DNA from: Anisus vortex
Lineage: Eukaryota > Mollusca > Gastropoda > Planorbidae
DNA: 64,000 nt
Direction of reading: 5' to 3'
NCBI GenBank assembly: GCA_949126835.1
Contig: OX421501.1
Location: 2,754,617 to 2,818,616, forward strand
Shown piece after piece: positions 31,525 through 41,481 of the stretch; positions within the stretch are counted from its first letter, which is position 1, and each line of letters begins with the position of its first letter. The translations under genes were made by a program, and so were the position numbers. The notes under the pieces are model-generated. The model had not been told where the DNA came from and did not search any database. It saw nothing but the letters and a program-made list of their open reading frames with translations.

Positions 31525-34500
31525 GTAAGTACCAACTGTGTTTAGAACATGTTGTATATGTATGAATCTAAATATTGTAACCTTTGTCTTTTCATTTCAT
31601 TAGAAAGTGAGTGTTTTTTTCTGTAATCTTTTCTTAATCTTATATATTACAGACGCTACTTATATAAAGAAGATTATTGCGTCCTTCGCTTATCGGTGTT
31701 CGGGAGTGTAGTCTTGCATTTTTATAAGTGTTTTAAATGATGTTAAGTTACTGGTTTTCCTGGTTTGTTCAGGCAACCCATTCCATGTCCGGATGCTACT
31801 CGGGAAGAAAAAAGTACTTTTATGTATTTGTTCTCGCATTTAAGGGATAAGGAAAGTGATTTTGTCTTTATATTTATCCGAGCATTGCAACAGGTTGTTA
31901 TTGGGTTGTATTTCTAAATTAGAATTTAATGCCTTATGTATTATTACTACTTTACTCTTCGCCCATCTGTCCTCTAGTGTTTCTAGGTTTAGTGATTCAA
32001 CTATTGCTATTACTCTTGTCAATTTTATATTGGGTTAGTCGTTCCAGAGTTTGACCATTCAAGCTCTATTTTAGCAGATATTAGGTTAATTAGGCAGTGC
32101 CTACATAATAGATTACTGACACGCCAAGAGTTTTTTCTCTTTAGTCTGGTGTCTAGACAGTCTAGAGAGTGTCTAGAGGGTGTCTAGATGGTGTCTAGAT
32201 GGTGTCTAGAGGGTGTCTAGAGGGTGTCTACAGGGTGTCTAGGTGTCTATGTCTAGAGGGTGTCTAGAGGGTGTAGAGGGTGTCTAGAGGGCGTCTAGAG
32301 GGTGTCTAGAGGGTGTAGAGGGTGTCTAGAGGTTGTCTAGAGGTTGTCTAGAGGTTGTCTAGAGGGTGTCTAGAGGGTGTCTGGAGGGTGTCTAGAGGGT
32401 GTCTAGAGGGTGTCTAGAGGGTGTCTAGAGGGTGTCTAGAGGGTGTCTAGAGGGTGTCTAGAGGGTGTCTAGGTGTCTATGTCTAGAGGGTGTCTAGAGG
32501 GTGTAGAGGGTGTCTAGAGGGTGTCTAGAGGGTGTCAAGAGGGTGTAGAGGGTGTCTAGAGGGTGTCTAGAGGGTGTCTAGAGGGTGTCTGGAGGGTGTC
32601 TAGAGGGTGTCTAGAGGGTGTCTAGAGGGTGTCTTTGAGTCTACCCAGCTCTGATGGTAACCATTCTGGGTCGCCTGTCGTCTCGTCTGAGACATTGGCC
32701 ACAAAGGCTCTCCAGGCATCTCACAGCCCGATTAGTCCTCAAGAAGAAGAAGTCAAATAATATCACTCCTCTGCTCCGATCTCTGGCACTGGCTACCCAT
32801 CAACAACCGGATCTCATATAAGCTGGCTTCTCTCTGCTATAAGTGCCTGAAAAACTCTGCCCCGGATTACCTTCGCTCTTGTCGTGAGCTCTACACCCAG
32901 TCCTGCCCACATCGTTCGGCTTCTGACGCGCTTACTCTGCGGATCCCTCGTGTGAGGCTAGTGTCCTCTGGCCAAGTACATTCTCCTATGCGGGACCGCC
33001 AAAGCCCTGGCTTCGACACCTTCAGGAGCCGGTTGAAGTCTCACCAATGTTGTTAGCATTATTTGCGTATACATATTTACTTTATCGTCTGTTGTTCGTT
33101 GTCTGTATTCTGTAACTGTCGTCAGCGCATAGAACTGTCATCAACGGGATATGCGCTATACAAGCACCATTATTATTCTTATGATTATCTCGGTTTTGGG
33201 TCAGTGTCTCCAACTGTCTCCAGTTGTGACCACTCTTTTTGGTATCTGCCTCCAGCTCCCTTCTGCAGGTCATTCTGGGTCGACCTCTCTTTCTCTTGCC
33301 TTGTGGAATCCATGTAAGGGCTTGTCTCGTGGTGCTGGATCAATCTAGACTCACTAATTACCAAGATAGCTAGTTGGTACACACTATTTGAAGGAAAAAG
33401 AAAACGTCGGCAGAAAAGTGGGCTTGCCACTCAATCTCCTTGGATGCCGTGGCCACAGAAACTTATGAACGCTATTTCCTTTAACCGATTTATCTTTTGT
33501 CTATAACTGGATGTATAAAGGTATAATGATATGTAATATGTATATAAATATATATATATATATATATAGACTATGAAATAATAGAGATGATATCTGTTGG
33601 TTCTTTTTCTGTTTTTCTGGCACAGACGGGCTACCGTACTTAATACTGATCATCACATTGGTCCTGTGCTCCATCCTTCTGGCCACCATAGCACTCATCA
33701 TCATCGTAGTCGTCACAAGGTACAGACGAAAGTAAGTCGATTTTAAACATCTTTCTCTTTTGTTCTGTCACAGCATTTTGGGGGGGGGGGTCTCAATGGT
33801 GGAATAATGTGTTGTCTTGGAGCTTAGCGTCTGCGTGCCAGGTCCCAGATCGATATAATGACGGGAAGTGGCTCAATCAACCATCCGAAAGTCAGGTCGC
33901 CCTCTTTCCAACCAGAAACATACATACATAATATACAATAAAAGTTATATGAAGGTTAAAAAAAAAGTATAGTAAAATATATTTAATAATAAAAAAATAC
34001 TCCCATAAAAAGTTCATCAATTTAAAGTAAAATTATTTTACATTAGTAATTAGTAATTAGTAAAATTATTTTACATTAGTAATGAATGAAGTCATGGAGC
34101 ATGGTGGCCGAGGGGCAGCGCGTTCGGCTAGGCTGACGTACTACAGGTCATGGGATCGAACCCTGGTGAAGGCTTGGATTTGTTTCCCACGACTGGAGGT
34201 TGTCCCTGAGTCAACCCAGCTCTGATGGGTACCTGGCAATATAGTTGGGGGGTAAAGTAAAGGAAAGTATTGTGTTGGCCACACATCCCTTAGTATGCCG
34301 TGGCCCACAGAAACTGGTGAACGCTGCTTTACCGTCCCTATGATCAATTTTGGCCGACGGTTACTTTACTTATTGGATGAAAACTGAGTATCTGGTGTCA
34401 ATTCTGCATGGGATTCAATATTAACACTTCACCGCAAGCTCAGGGCCGGATCTAAGAATAGTGATGCCCTAAACCCCTGATCTCCGTCCCTCGCTCCTTC

Positions 34501-37500
34501 CCTCCAACCATCAAAGTAACGTAACGATTATATAAAAAAGAAAAACACGAAATGATCGAACCAGTAGAAAAGACAGAAAAAATTATGTAACAGTTAGTTA
34601 TGATAATAATGACAATGATAAAATATTATCCTAACACATACACACACACACACACACAAATAAACAGGAAACTGCCAACCATTTGGTTTTCTGAAACTAA
34701 ATATGAACTACTGACCTACTTAGGAACAGTCCTGAAAAAGCTCTTGCAGGCCATCCAGACATTAATGGAATTAGAAATCTGACCAATCAACATAATCTGC
34801 TTCCGGGGAAAACCCATTTTTGCGGTGAATGGTTTAAATGTGTTGAGCGTCTTTATATGTGTGTGCGTGCGTGTGTGTGTGTGTGTGTGTGTGTTTGTGT
34901 GTGTGTGTCTGTTTCCCCGTCTCTGGGATCAGCTGTCTGAGTAATATATAGCTTGGCTCAATTTAATATGCCTGAAATGACCGAATTCGATTCTAATGTT
35001 CCCGAAGGTTCCGTTGGTTTATAAAAGTTCTGCAAATATATTGTTTGGACCTAACTACGTATGATACCTGTTTATGTAACTAATCTTATCTTACATATTA
35101 CTGACGCTCCTTTTATAAAGAAGATTATTGCGTTCTACGCTCATCCGTGGTCCGAGACTAGTCTTGCATTTTTATTAAAGTGTTTTAAATGATGTTAAAT
35201 TACTGGTTTTCCCTGTTTCTTCATGCAACCCATTCCATGCCCGAATGCCAGTCGGGAAAAAAAAGTACTTATACGCATTTGTTTTCGCGTAAGAGATAAG
35301 AAAAGTGTTTTTGTCGTTATGTTTATCTGAGCATTGCAACAGGTTGTTATTGTGTTGTATTTCTAAGTTCGAATATAATGCTTTACGTATTATTACTACA
35401 CTCAAGCCATACATTGAAGATCAGTGATAGGCCGTATTTATATCATCTTTTGTTTATCAAATTGTAATACAATAGGCACTTGATGGCGGCCATATGACGC
35501 TAGGTGGCGCGATCTAAGTGGGTCAACATAGTACTTCCGTTTTTTTAAATGTATTTTATGTATGTATTTATGTCGCCATAAGACATCGCTATTGGTCAAA
35601 TTCCACTGATCTCTAAAAAGAATGGATTAGACTCGGAAGTAACATTCTTGAGGAAATTTCCGCCATTTTGTTTATAATGTCACTGATCAATATATATAAT
35701 TACCGTATGTTTGTTTATTTATTTAGATGTTTGTTTCTGCTCTATATTCTCCTAAGCCGTTTGACTAATCGGGTTAAAAGTTAAATGTATAAATTGGAAA
35801 CGTCATCCAAAATAAAGTTTTATTTTGTTAACAATATTGCTTAATTCGTTAATTTATTTTTTAAAATAAACTTAGACCTATTACTGATCACCGTATGTTA
35901 AGGTTATACAATGGGAGTAGTTTCCAAATGATGTCCCTTTGAAATGCTTTCAAATTTAGTGTGTGTTCGGGACCGGGTTTTTCCGTAATGCGAAAATTAG
36001 CTGTCTACTTTTTTTATTATTAACTTTTTTTATTGTTTGGTATTTGTTTTCTTTTTCTTTCCTTTTGATAATATTAATGTTAGTTTTATATTATTAATTA
36101 AGAAGTCAGAAGCTTGACGGCAACAATCCATTTGCATATTGTGTAAAATGGCAGCAACATAGATTCCGTTCCAATCTTTTTATAGATCAGTGGCACAGTA
36201 AGTTTTAGACACAATTTTGTTTATATCGGTAAGTGCAGTGGACATTTTTAGTTTTTCCTTTCTTCTATAGATCAGTGCTTTTCTTCACTTTGCTCAAACC
36301 AATTTATTAAGAAGACGCAATCCATTCTTTCTATAGATCAGTGGTAAAATTCTTATCCGTCGTATTTTAATAAAGTTGAGACTAAAAGTGACATATTTAG
36401 GACATATTTAGGACATATTTAGGACATATTTAGAGCATATTTAGGACAGATTTAGGACATACTTAGGACATATTTAGGACATATTTAGGACATATTTAGG
36501 ACATATTTAGGACATATTTAGGATAACTATCCGCAACAGTGGCCAAGCGGCATCGCCTTAAATAGACACATTATATGAATTTTTCGCTTGCGATATTTTT
36601 TATTATTCCGCATAGAACATTTGAATTTACATCAAAAACTATTTTAGCCTTCAGAATATTTTGACTGGCATAGAAGCGTAGTTAACATAGAAGAGTAAGG
36701 ATGCGCTCCATAAAGTTGGCGCATGGTGGCCGAGCGGCAGCGCGTTCGACTGGCGTTCGAATCCTCGTGAAGGCTGGGATTTGTTCCCAGGACTGGAGTG
36801 TGTCCCTGAGTCTACCCAGCTCTGTTGGATACCTGACATTGGTTGGGGTAATGGGCGTTGTGCTTGCCACACAATCTTATAGTATGCTGTGGCCATAGAA
36901 ACTGGTGAATGCTGCTTCACTGGCCCTATGATCATTTTGGTCCTACGGGTAGTTTACTTTTACCTTAATATATAGCTGACGGCAAACCTCTAATAAAAAT
37001 AGTGTTTAGCTTTTAGCGAGGGTGTAAAATGATTGGATGTGTTATAATTGTAAAATGATAGAGGAGAATTGGTCAAAATGACCGATTTCTCTACTCCGCA
37101 GTTGTTGTTTTTCTTTTTCCTTCTTTCAAAATCTATTTTCTTTTTCTCTCACTCACTTTGTGTGTGTTCTCTCCACTCTTTCTTGCTGTCAACTTAAGCC
37201 ACATGTGGCCAATTCATTTGCTTGGTCAAATACGCCACTTCAAGACTTACTAGTGTGTCGAGGTGTGTCTGTGTATGTATCTGTGTTTACAAAATCCCAC
37301 TGGGCTCACAATTCACCGGTCAGCTACACCCCCCCACACACACACACACAGACAATGCCTCCCACACACAGACAACGCCTCCCACACACAACTCCCACAC
37401 AGGACATTGCTCTTCACACAACTCAGAGCTATCAACCTTTACAACTCCCACAGTTAAATTTCAAAACTAATTTTCTTTTTTCTTTAAGGCTCATTCCACT

Positions 37501-38932
37501 ATGCCTTCCACAGAACAGACGATTTTAGACCAACAGAATTTCTATTTTAAAAAAACACACGAAAAACTCTCATACAATTTGTATGTCTTCCTATTTTGGT
37601 TATCTAGCAAGCAGAAAATTGTCTATTGTCTTCGCGTCTGGGCTAGCCAAGAAAATTGCTTAACATTAACAGTTCAAGTGTTGCCAATTTGGAATATTTT
37701 TTCAAGAAAGTTTTTTTTTTTTTTTTTTTTTTTTTTAATAATTATGTTTTGGTTTTTGGTATCCAATTTGTGGTTTCTGGGAAATGCTACAAGAGAGAGC
37801 GAAATAAAAACGACTGACTTAACTGTGGCCTCGTTTTTACCGCCAATAGCAATAAAATATAAATTTAAAATAAACGAATATATTTATATATATATACATA
37901 CATACATACATACATATAGAATAGACTTCGTGTGTAGATTCCGATCCCCATTGGTTAATTTAAAGACACGTGATCTTAATGTCTCATATTTTATTTTTGC
38001 AATCTCGCTTCCGGTATGTAACCTCCCTTCTTTTTTTTTTAAACTGTCCTAATAAGTAAAGTAACCGTCGGACCAAACTGATCATAGGGCCGGTGAAGCA
38101 AGCGTTCACCAGTCTCAGTGGCCACGGCATACTTAAGGGATATGTGGCCAGCACAACGTCTAGCCGCCTTCACTTAAACCCAACTAATATCAGGTTCCCA
38201 TCAGAGCTGGGAAAGAAATCATCCTAGGCTTCACCAGGATTCGAATCCAGGACCTTCGGTACGCCAGTCGAACGCGCTGCCACCTCGGCCACCGTGTCAT
38301 AATACTCATCCATAAATAGTTCAACAGCACACCGTCGACCTTTCACGACTATCTATAACATTTGACCATTTGACCATTTGACCCTTGACCCCGTGGGATC
38401 TCTACAAACCGTTCAACTATTTCTTTTCTATTCTTTGATTTCAAATCAATCGGTAAACTGATTAGTTTAGTAATACGGCCAACAACAACAAAAAAAAAAC
38501 GGACTAAGTTCTACAGATCCTACAATTTATGGCTGGGGAAAGTAATAGCACATAAAGTGGAATATTGCTTTTTTGTGGTTAAATCCACTGTACTTTTTAT
38601 CAACATAAATCCTACAACCTTTATGAATATTTGTAAGAAAAAAAAAAACGCCATCAACTTAACGACATCTGCAACACGCATCTGCACTTTCTGTATCGAT
38701 TTAATGCATCAGCACAAACGATTTTTTTCTCTCTTTCTCATCTCTTCATTTCTCTAAGGATTCGTTTTTCTAGGTCACATAGCCATAAATAGTTTTTTGG
38801 TATAAATAAGAAATGCTTCGTAAACATGGATGGTTTCATAAATGAGCAGAGATTGCTTGGAATAGTGTGTTGGTATAGTGTACCGTTGCATTATGACAAA
38901 ACAACGTTATGTACAGATATATATATAGATAG

Positions 38933-38979
<47 letters not shown>

Positions 38980-40095
38980 GAGATTGATAGATAGATAGAT
39001 AGATAGATGGATTAGACAGACAGATAGATGGATGGATAGAAATTTGGATAGATTGATAGATATATAGATATATAGATTAATAGATTGATAGATTGATCGA
39101 TAGATAGATTGATAGATAGATTGATAGATTGATAGATTGATAGATTGATAGATTGATAGATTGATTGATAGATTGATAGATTGATAGATTGATAGATTGA
39201 TAGATTGATATATAGATAGATAGATCAATAGATAGATCGATAGATAGATCGATAGATCGATAGATAGATAGATAGATTAGATTATATATATAGATAGATA
39301 GATAGATAGACGGATAGATAGATAGATAGATAGATTGATATTGATAGATTGATGAATTGATAGATTGATAGATTGATATATAGATAGATAAATAGATAGA
39401 TAGATAGATCAATAGATAGATCGATAGATATATCGATAGATCGATAGATAGATTAGATTATATAGATAGATAGATAGATTAGATTATATAGATAGATAGA
39501 TAGATTCGATTATATAGATAGATAGATAGATTAGATTATATAGATAGATAGATCGATTAGATTATATAGGTAGATAGATAGATTAGATTATATAGATAGA
39601 TAGATAGATTAGATTATATAGATAGATATATCGATTAGATTATATAGATAGATAGATAGATTAGATTATATAGATAGATAGATATATTGATCTATATAGA
39701 TATAGATATCAATATATAGAAATAGATGTGCATACATTGCATTTTAATGTAAATGTTAAACACATAGAGAATTCTAAACTTTAAACTTCATCTTCATCAT
39801 CCCTGGCAATGACTTGAGTTTTTTCCTAAACTCTTTAATACAAACCTGTTCAATATTGAACTATAGTGTAATATAAGTCTATTTGTTAACATGCGTTCCT
39901 TCCTTTGGTTGGTTTATCTCACTGTTCTTTTTCTAAAGAGCATTGACTTGTACTGCGTTGAACCTAATGCATACACATTGGCTGAAGCGTTCAGTATACT
40001 TTTTTTTTTCTTAAAACAGCAATAACCATAAGATCAGCGACGCCCCACGACCTAACCTTGACGCCCTTGTCCCCCTCAACAACCCACGACCCTAG
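31458..40095 (+). CDS. Small single-pass membrane protein, 82 aa, three coding exons (model)
   Basis: Model: exon 1 31458-31524, exon 2 33626-33731, exon 3 40020-40095. Seen: ATG in strong context (CCCAAAATGG) with three in-frame TAA codons just upstream in the same exon, perfect GTAAGT donors after exons 1 and 2, and acceptors CTGTTTTTCTGGCACAG and CTTTTTTTTTTCTTAAAACAG. Phases fit exactly (1 base carried from exon 1, 2 from exon 2). The predicted protein has a 23-residue N-terminal ectodomain with Cys5, Cys11 and an NSS glycosylation sequon at Asn14, one hydrophobic helix (about residues 25-53), a basic RYRR stop-transfer, then a tail containing HKISDAPRPNLDALVPLNN. No cleavable signal peptide, so inferred orientation is N-out, C-in. 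I do not recognise a family. Exon 3 is the least certain; another acceptor at 37490 gives a 13-residue alternative end. Confidence 0.55.
31636..32038 (-). pseudogene. LINE-R fragment, longest copy (intron 1)
   Basis: Minus-strand codons read VESLNLETLEDRWAKSKVVI, then HKALNSNLEIQPNNN and CSDKYKDKITFLIP. The segment beyond is like STFFFPSSIRTWNGLPEQ. This is the RT C-terminal thumb/tail of a non-LTR element. The 3' end is TAATATATAAGATTAAG on the minus strand. It lies within the first intron of the membrane-protein model. Confidence 0.65.
32146..32634 (+). repeat. 11-bp minisatellite GGGTGTCTAGA (intron 1)
   Basis: About 43 units with substitutions and 3-base deletions (GGGTGTAGA). A composite block beginning GGGTGTCTAGGTGTCTATGT occurs at about 32234 and again at about 32464, giving a higher-order period near 230 bp. 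Confidence 0.9.
32755..33185 (+). pseudogene. LINE-J fragment: RT C-terminal end and 3' tail
   Basis: Plus-strand codons give LWHWLPINNRISYKLASLCY, then KCLKNSAPDYLRSC, RSASDALTLRIPRVR and FRSRLKSHQCC with TAG near 33055. The LHWLPxxxRIxYKL motif is typical of the C-terminus of CR1/jockey-like reverse transcriptases. The 3' UTR ends GGGATATGCGCTATACAAGC with a short ATT repeat. It is 5' truncated. Confidence 0.75.
33419..33485 (+). repeat. SINE-A 3' fragment
   Basis: GTGGGCTTGCCACTCAATC and GCCGTGGCCACAGAAACTTA match the SINE-A 3' body. Confidence 0.5.
33626..33731 (+). CDS. Exon 2 of membrane-protein gene (transmembrane exon)
   Basis: The 106-base exon lies between CTGGCACAG and GTAAGT. 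In the frame set by exon 1 it encodes Asn-Gly-Leu-Pro, then YLILIITLVLCSILLATIAL, III, VVV and TRYRR. The other two forward frames contain early stops. Helix followed by Arg-Tyr-Arg-Arg is a textbook stop-transfer arrangement. Confidence 0.65.
34101..34372 (+). repeat. SINE-A copy, full length (intron 2)
   Basis: ATGGTGGCCGAGGGGCAGCG (box A) and GGGATCGAACCCTGG (box B) head a complete body with a TTACTTTACTTA tail. Confidence 0.85.
34862..34912. repeat. GT microsatellite
   Basis: GT repeats with a few interruptions. A short AC run also lies at 34639-34658. Confidence 0.9.
35086..35405 (-). pseudogene. LINE-R fragment (intron 2)
   Basis: A continuous minus-strand frame reads VVIIRKALYSNLEIQHNNN, then CSDKHNDKNTFLISYAKTNA and KYFFFPTGIRAWNGLHEETG. 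This shows the family motif in one frame for about 75 codons. The 3' tail ends in GGAGCGTCAGTAATATGTAA. Confidence 0.7.
35604..36343. mobile_element. MITE-T element
   Basis: The ends CACTGATCTCTAAAAAGAAT and ATTCTTTCTATAGATCAGTG are inverted repeats, 740 bp apart. Two extra internal right-end-like motifs (ATAGATCAGTG near 36186 and 36270) suggest nested or tandemly joined copies. A shorter relative is at 55997-56305. Confidence 0.6.
36390..36522 (+). repeat. 11-bp minisatellite GACATATTTAG
   Basis: Twelve units with only three single-base variants (GAGCATATTTAG, GACAGATTTAG, GACATACTTAG). Its sequence is unrelated to the 11-bp array in intron 1. Confidence 0.95.
36722..36960 (+). repeat. SINE-A copy (intron 2)
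   Basis: The head GGTGGCCGAGCGGCAGCGCG is intact. About 20 bases between box A and box B are deleted (GACTGGCGTTCGAATCC). The tail ends AGTTTACTTT. Confidence 0.8.
37917..38020 (+). repeat. SINE-B 5' fragment
   Basis: ATCCCCATTGGTTAATTTAA and ACACGTGATCTTAATG match the 5' part of SINE-B. The tRNA-like module is missing. Confidence 0.45.
38054..38299 (-). repeat. SINE-A copy
   Basis: A near full-length reverse copy from AAGTAAAGTAACCGTCGG to CCACCTCGGCCACCGTGTCA. Box B reads as GGATTCGAATCCAGGACC on the plus strand. Confidence 0.8.
38927..39710. repeat. Complex GATA/GATT satellite tract, about 780 bp
   Basis: The subregions differ: pure GATA (38937-38980), GATTGATA dimers (39080-39210), GATCGATA mixtures, and from 39449 a 26-bp unit. 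The long IYLS-type frames on the minus strand are repeat artefacts. It lies just upstream of exon 3 of the membrane-protein model. Confidence 0.95.
39449..39690 (+). repeat. 26-bp higher-order unit within the GATA tract
   Basis: GATTAGATTATATAGATAGA plus TAGATA recurs about nine times at 26-bp spacing with single-base variants. Confidence 0.85.
40020..40095 (+). CDS. Exon 3 of membrane-protein gene (cytoplasmic tail and stop)
   Basis: An 11-base T/C tract and AAAACAG end at 40019. With two bases from exon 2 the frame reads NNNHKISDAPRPNLD then ALVPLNNPRP and TAG at 40093. Codons are GC-rich against an AT-rich background and the block is non-repetitive. The downstream sequence to about 40530 is unique and suits a 3' UTR. 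Confidence 0.45.
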
Positions 40096-40528
40096 CCACA
40101 CCCGAACTCTGATCTCATTTTGAATAATGCATGCGCAGAGAACATTTTGCACAGCATGCATCGATTTTCCCCTAATCTCGCCCCCCCCCCCTCTCCACAC
40201 ACATACCCAACGGCCTTGATATATTAATACCCCACATGCATTGAGAGGGAGGGGGGGGCGGAAATGGAGAAAGGATGTCAAGGTCGTTCCAGAATGACCC
40301 AATTCCGATCGGGGATAACACAAATGTGTGTCCCTTGGGGGAGGGGGGGGGGTCTTTTTATCTCAAGGCTAACGAACACACTGACTGCTGAGTTTATAAA
40401 GATAAGGAAACTATTGGTCCATACTAGTGAGGCTAGTTTTGAATGAGACATACACAAAATGTTTATAACACAAGCTTTGCTATAAGTACAATTAGAGGCC
40501 AACCGAAACAAATTTGTTTGGTTATATA

Positions 40529-40542
40529 AATAAATAAATAAA
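40529..40542 (+). terminator. Overlapping AATAAA poly(A) signals
   Basis: Three overlapping AATAAA hexamers occur in an ATAAATAAATAAATAAAT run about 435 bases after the exon 3 stop. This is a suitable place for transcript 3' end formation, but the run also abuts a dispersed repeat, so it could be that repeat's tail. Confidence 0.35.
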
Positions 40543-40632
40543 TATGAGACTTATATAGCGCATTTCCCGTTCCCGTTGGGAAATGTTCAATGCGCTGCTG
40601 TAAACATAGTGCTGCCTGCTGGCGCAAATACG

Positions 40633-40687
40633 TTTACAGGCCCAAAACTCCTGCAGGGTGACAGGGATCCGCCGGTGGCAGTAAACC
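40633..40687 (-). repeat. SINE-C fragment opened by MITE-S
   Basis: CAGGCCCAAAACTCCTGCAG and CAGGGATCCGCCGGTGGCAG match the SINE-C body. The continuation after the MITE (GTAAACCGTAGGACATGTA) resembles its next segment. Confidence 0.4.
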
Positions 40688-40982
40688 CAAAGACTATAAT
40701 AAGATGGACAGCATGCTCTATTTTTAGACCTTATATGTTCGTTTTTCCGTGCGCATCCAAAAACGCTGTCTTAAAATGACTTCTTCGCTCCTACGACTGC
40801 CTAAAGGCTTCCGCTGTATACAACTTTCGATTTTAATGTAAATTTTTCATTGAGAAAATCATAGCGATTAAATAAAACGGAAGTGTACAGTGCAAAAGGG
40901 AATCGGGAATTCCAAAAAGAAGTAATTCGAGTCATCAAAAATATTAAATTAAAGCAAGCGTTCCATCTTATTATAGTCTTTG
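40688..40982. mobile_element. MITE-S copy with 7-bp flanking repeat
   Basis: CAAAGACTATAATAAGATGG at the left and CATCTTATTATAGTCTTTG at the right. GTAAACC flanks both sides (40681-40687 and 40983-40989), suggesting a 7-bp target duplication. Confidence 0.75.
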
Positions 40983-41385
40983 GTAAACCGTAGGACATGT
41001 ATTATACTTCACACAGATTAATTCGCAACTGTTTAACTAAATGAAATAATCAATAAGAGAGTAATAGAAATCATTTCTGGGGATGAGATGGTCCAAATCT
41101 GGACCCCGGTGGCTTTAATGGGCAGCAATGAGGTTACCCTCGTGTGGAGTTTCTGATCTCCCATCGAGCGCCTCCCCGGGTGGCGGATTGGGGAACGCCC
41201 ACCAGATATGGTAGGTACCGGGGAAATCAAATACCCGGGGCGGACCAAAATCAGAACCTGCTGCCTTGCAGGAAGTGGAGGGATCCACAAAGGCTAGGGA
41301 ACCTTACCCGAAAATAAGGCAGCTATCCAGAGAGCTGTAAAGGGAATCATCCCAGACGGTTGTGCGCAGGGCTAACAACCCAGCC

Positions 41386-41481
41386 ATGGAAAAAAACAAA
41401 ACGTTACAGAAACCAAAATCAAAGCGAACTTACAAAACACAGTCAGAGGCGAGAGTAGGGCTCCACAAAGGAGATTTATGA
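41386..41481 (+). CDS. RTE copy 1 short upstream ORF, overlapping the EN-RT start
   Basis: The ATG in good context (CAGCCATGG) opens a 31-codon basic peptide (starts MEKNKTLQKPKSKRTYKTQS) whose TGA stop overlaps the next ATG as ATGA at 41478-41481. In copy 2 one extra A in the poly-A run after the ATG (8 instead of 7) fuses this frame to the long ORF. RTE elements of nematodes are known for a tiny ORF1 overlapping ORF2; this resembles that layout. One of the two arrangements is a slippage mutation. Confidence 0.35.
   Translation: MEKNKTLQKPKSKRTYKTQSEARVGLHKGDL

Noticed and set aside
33501..33716. Minus-strand frame opposite exon 2
   Set aside because: Shadow of the transmembrane exon; its Met-rich start is the complement of the ATC/CAT run.
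38836..39412. Long IYLS-repeat open frames on the minus strand
   Set aside because: Direct translation of GATA repeats. The same applies to the frames at 47476-47979 (repeat part) and 15861-16109.
41033..41290. Minus-strand frame over the RTE 5' UTR (also at 48891-49112)
   Set aside because: Antisense to a mobile-element leader and present in both copies only because the element is repeated.
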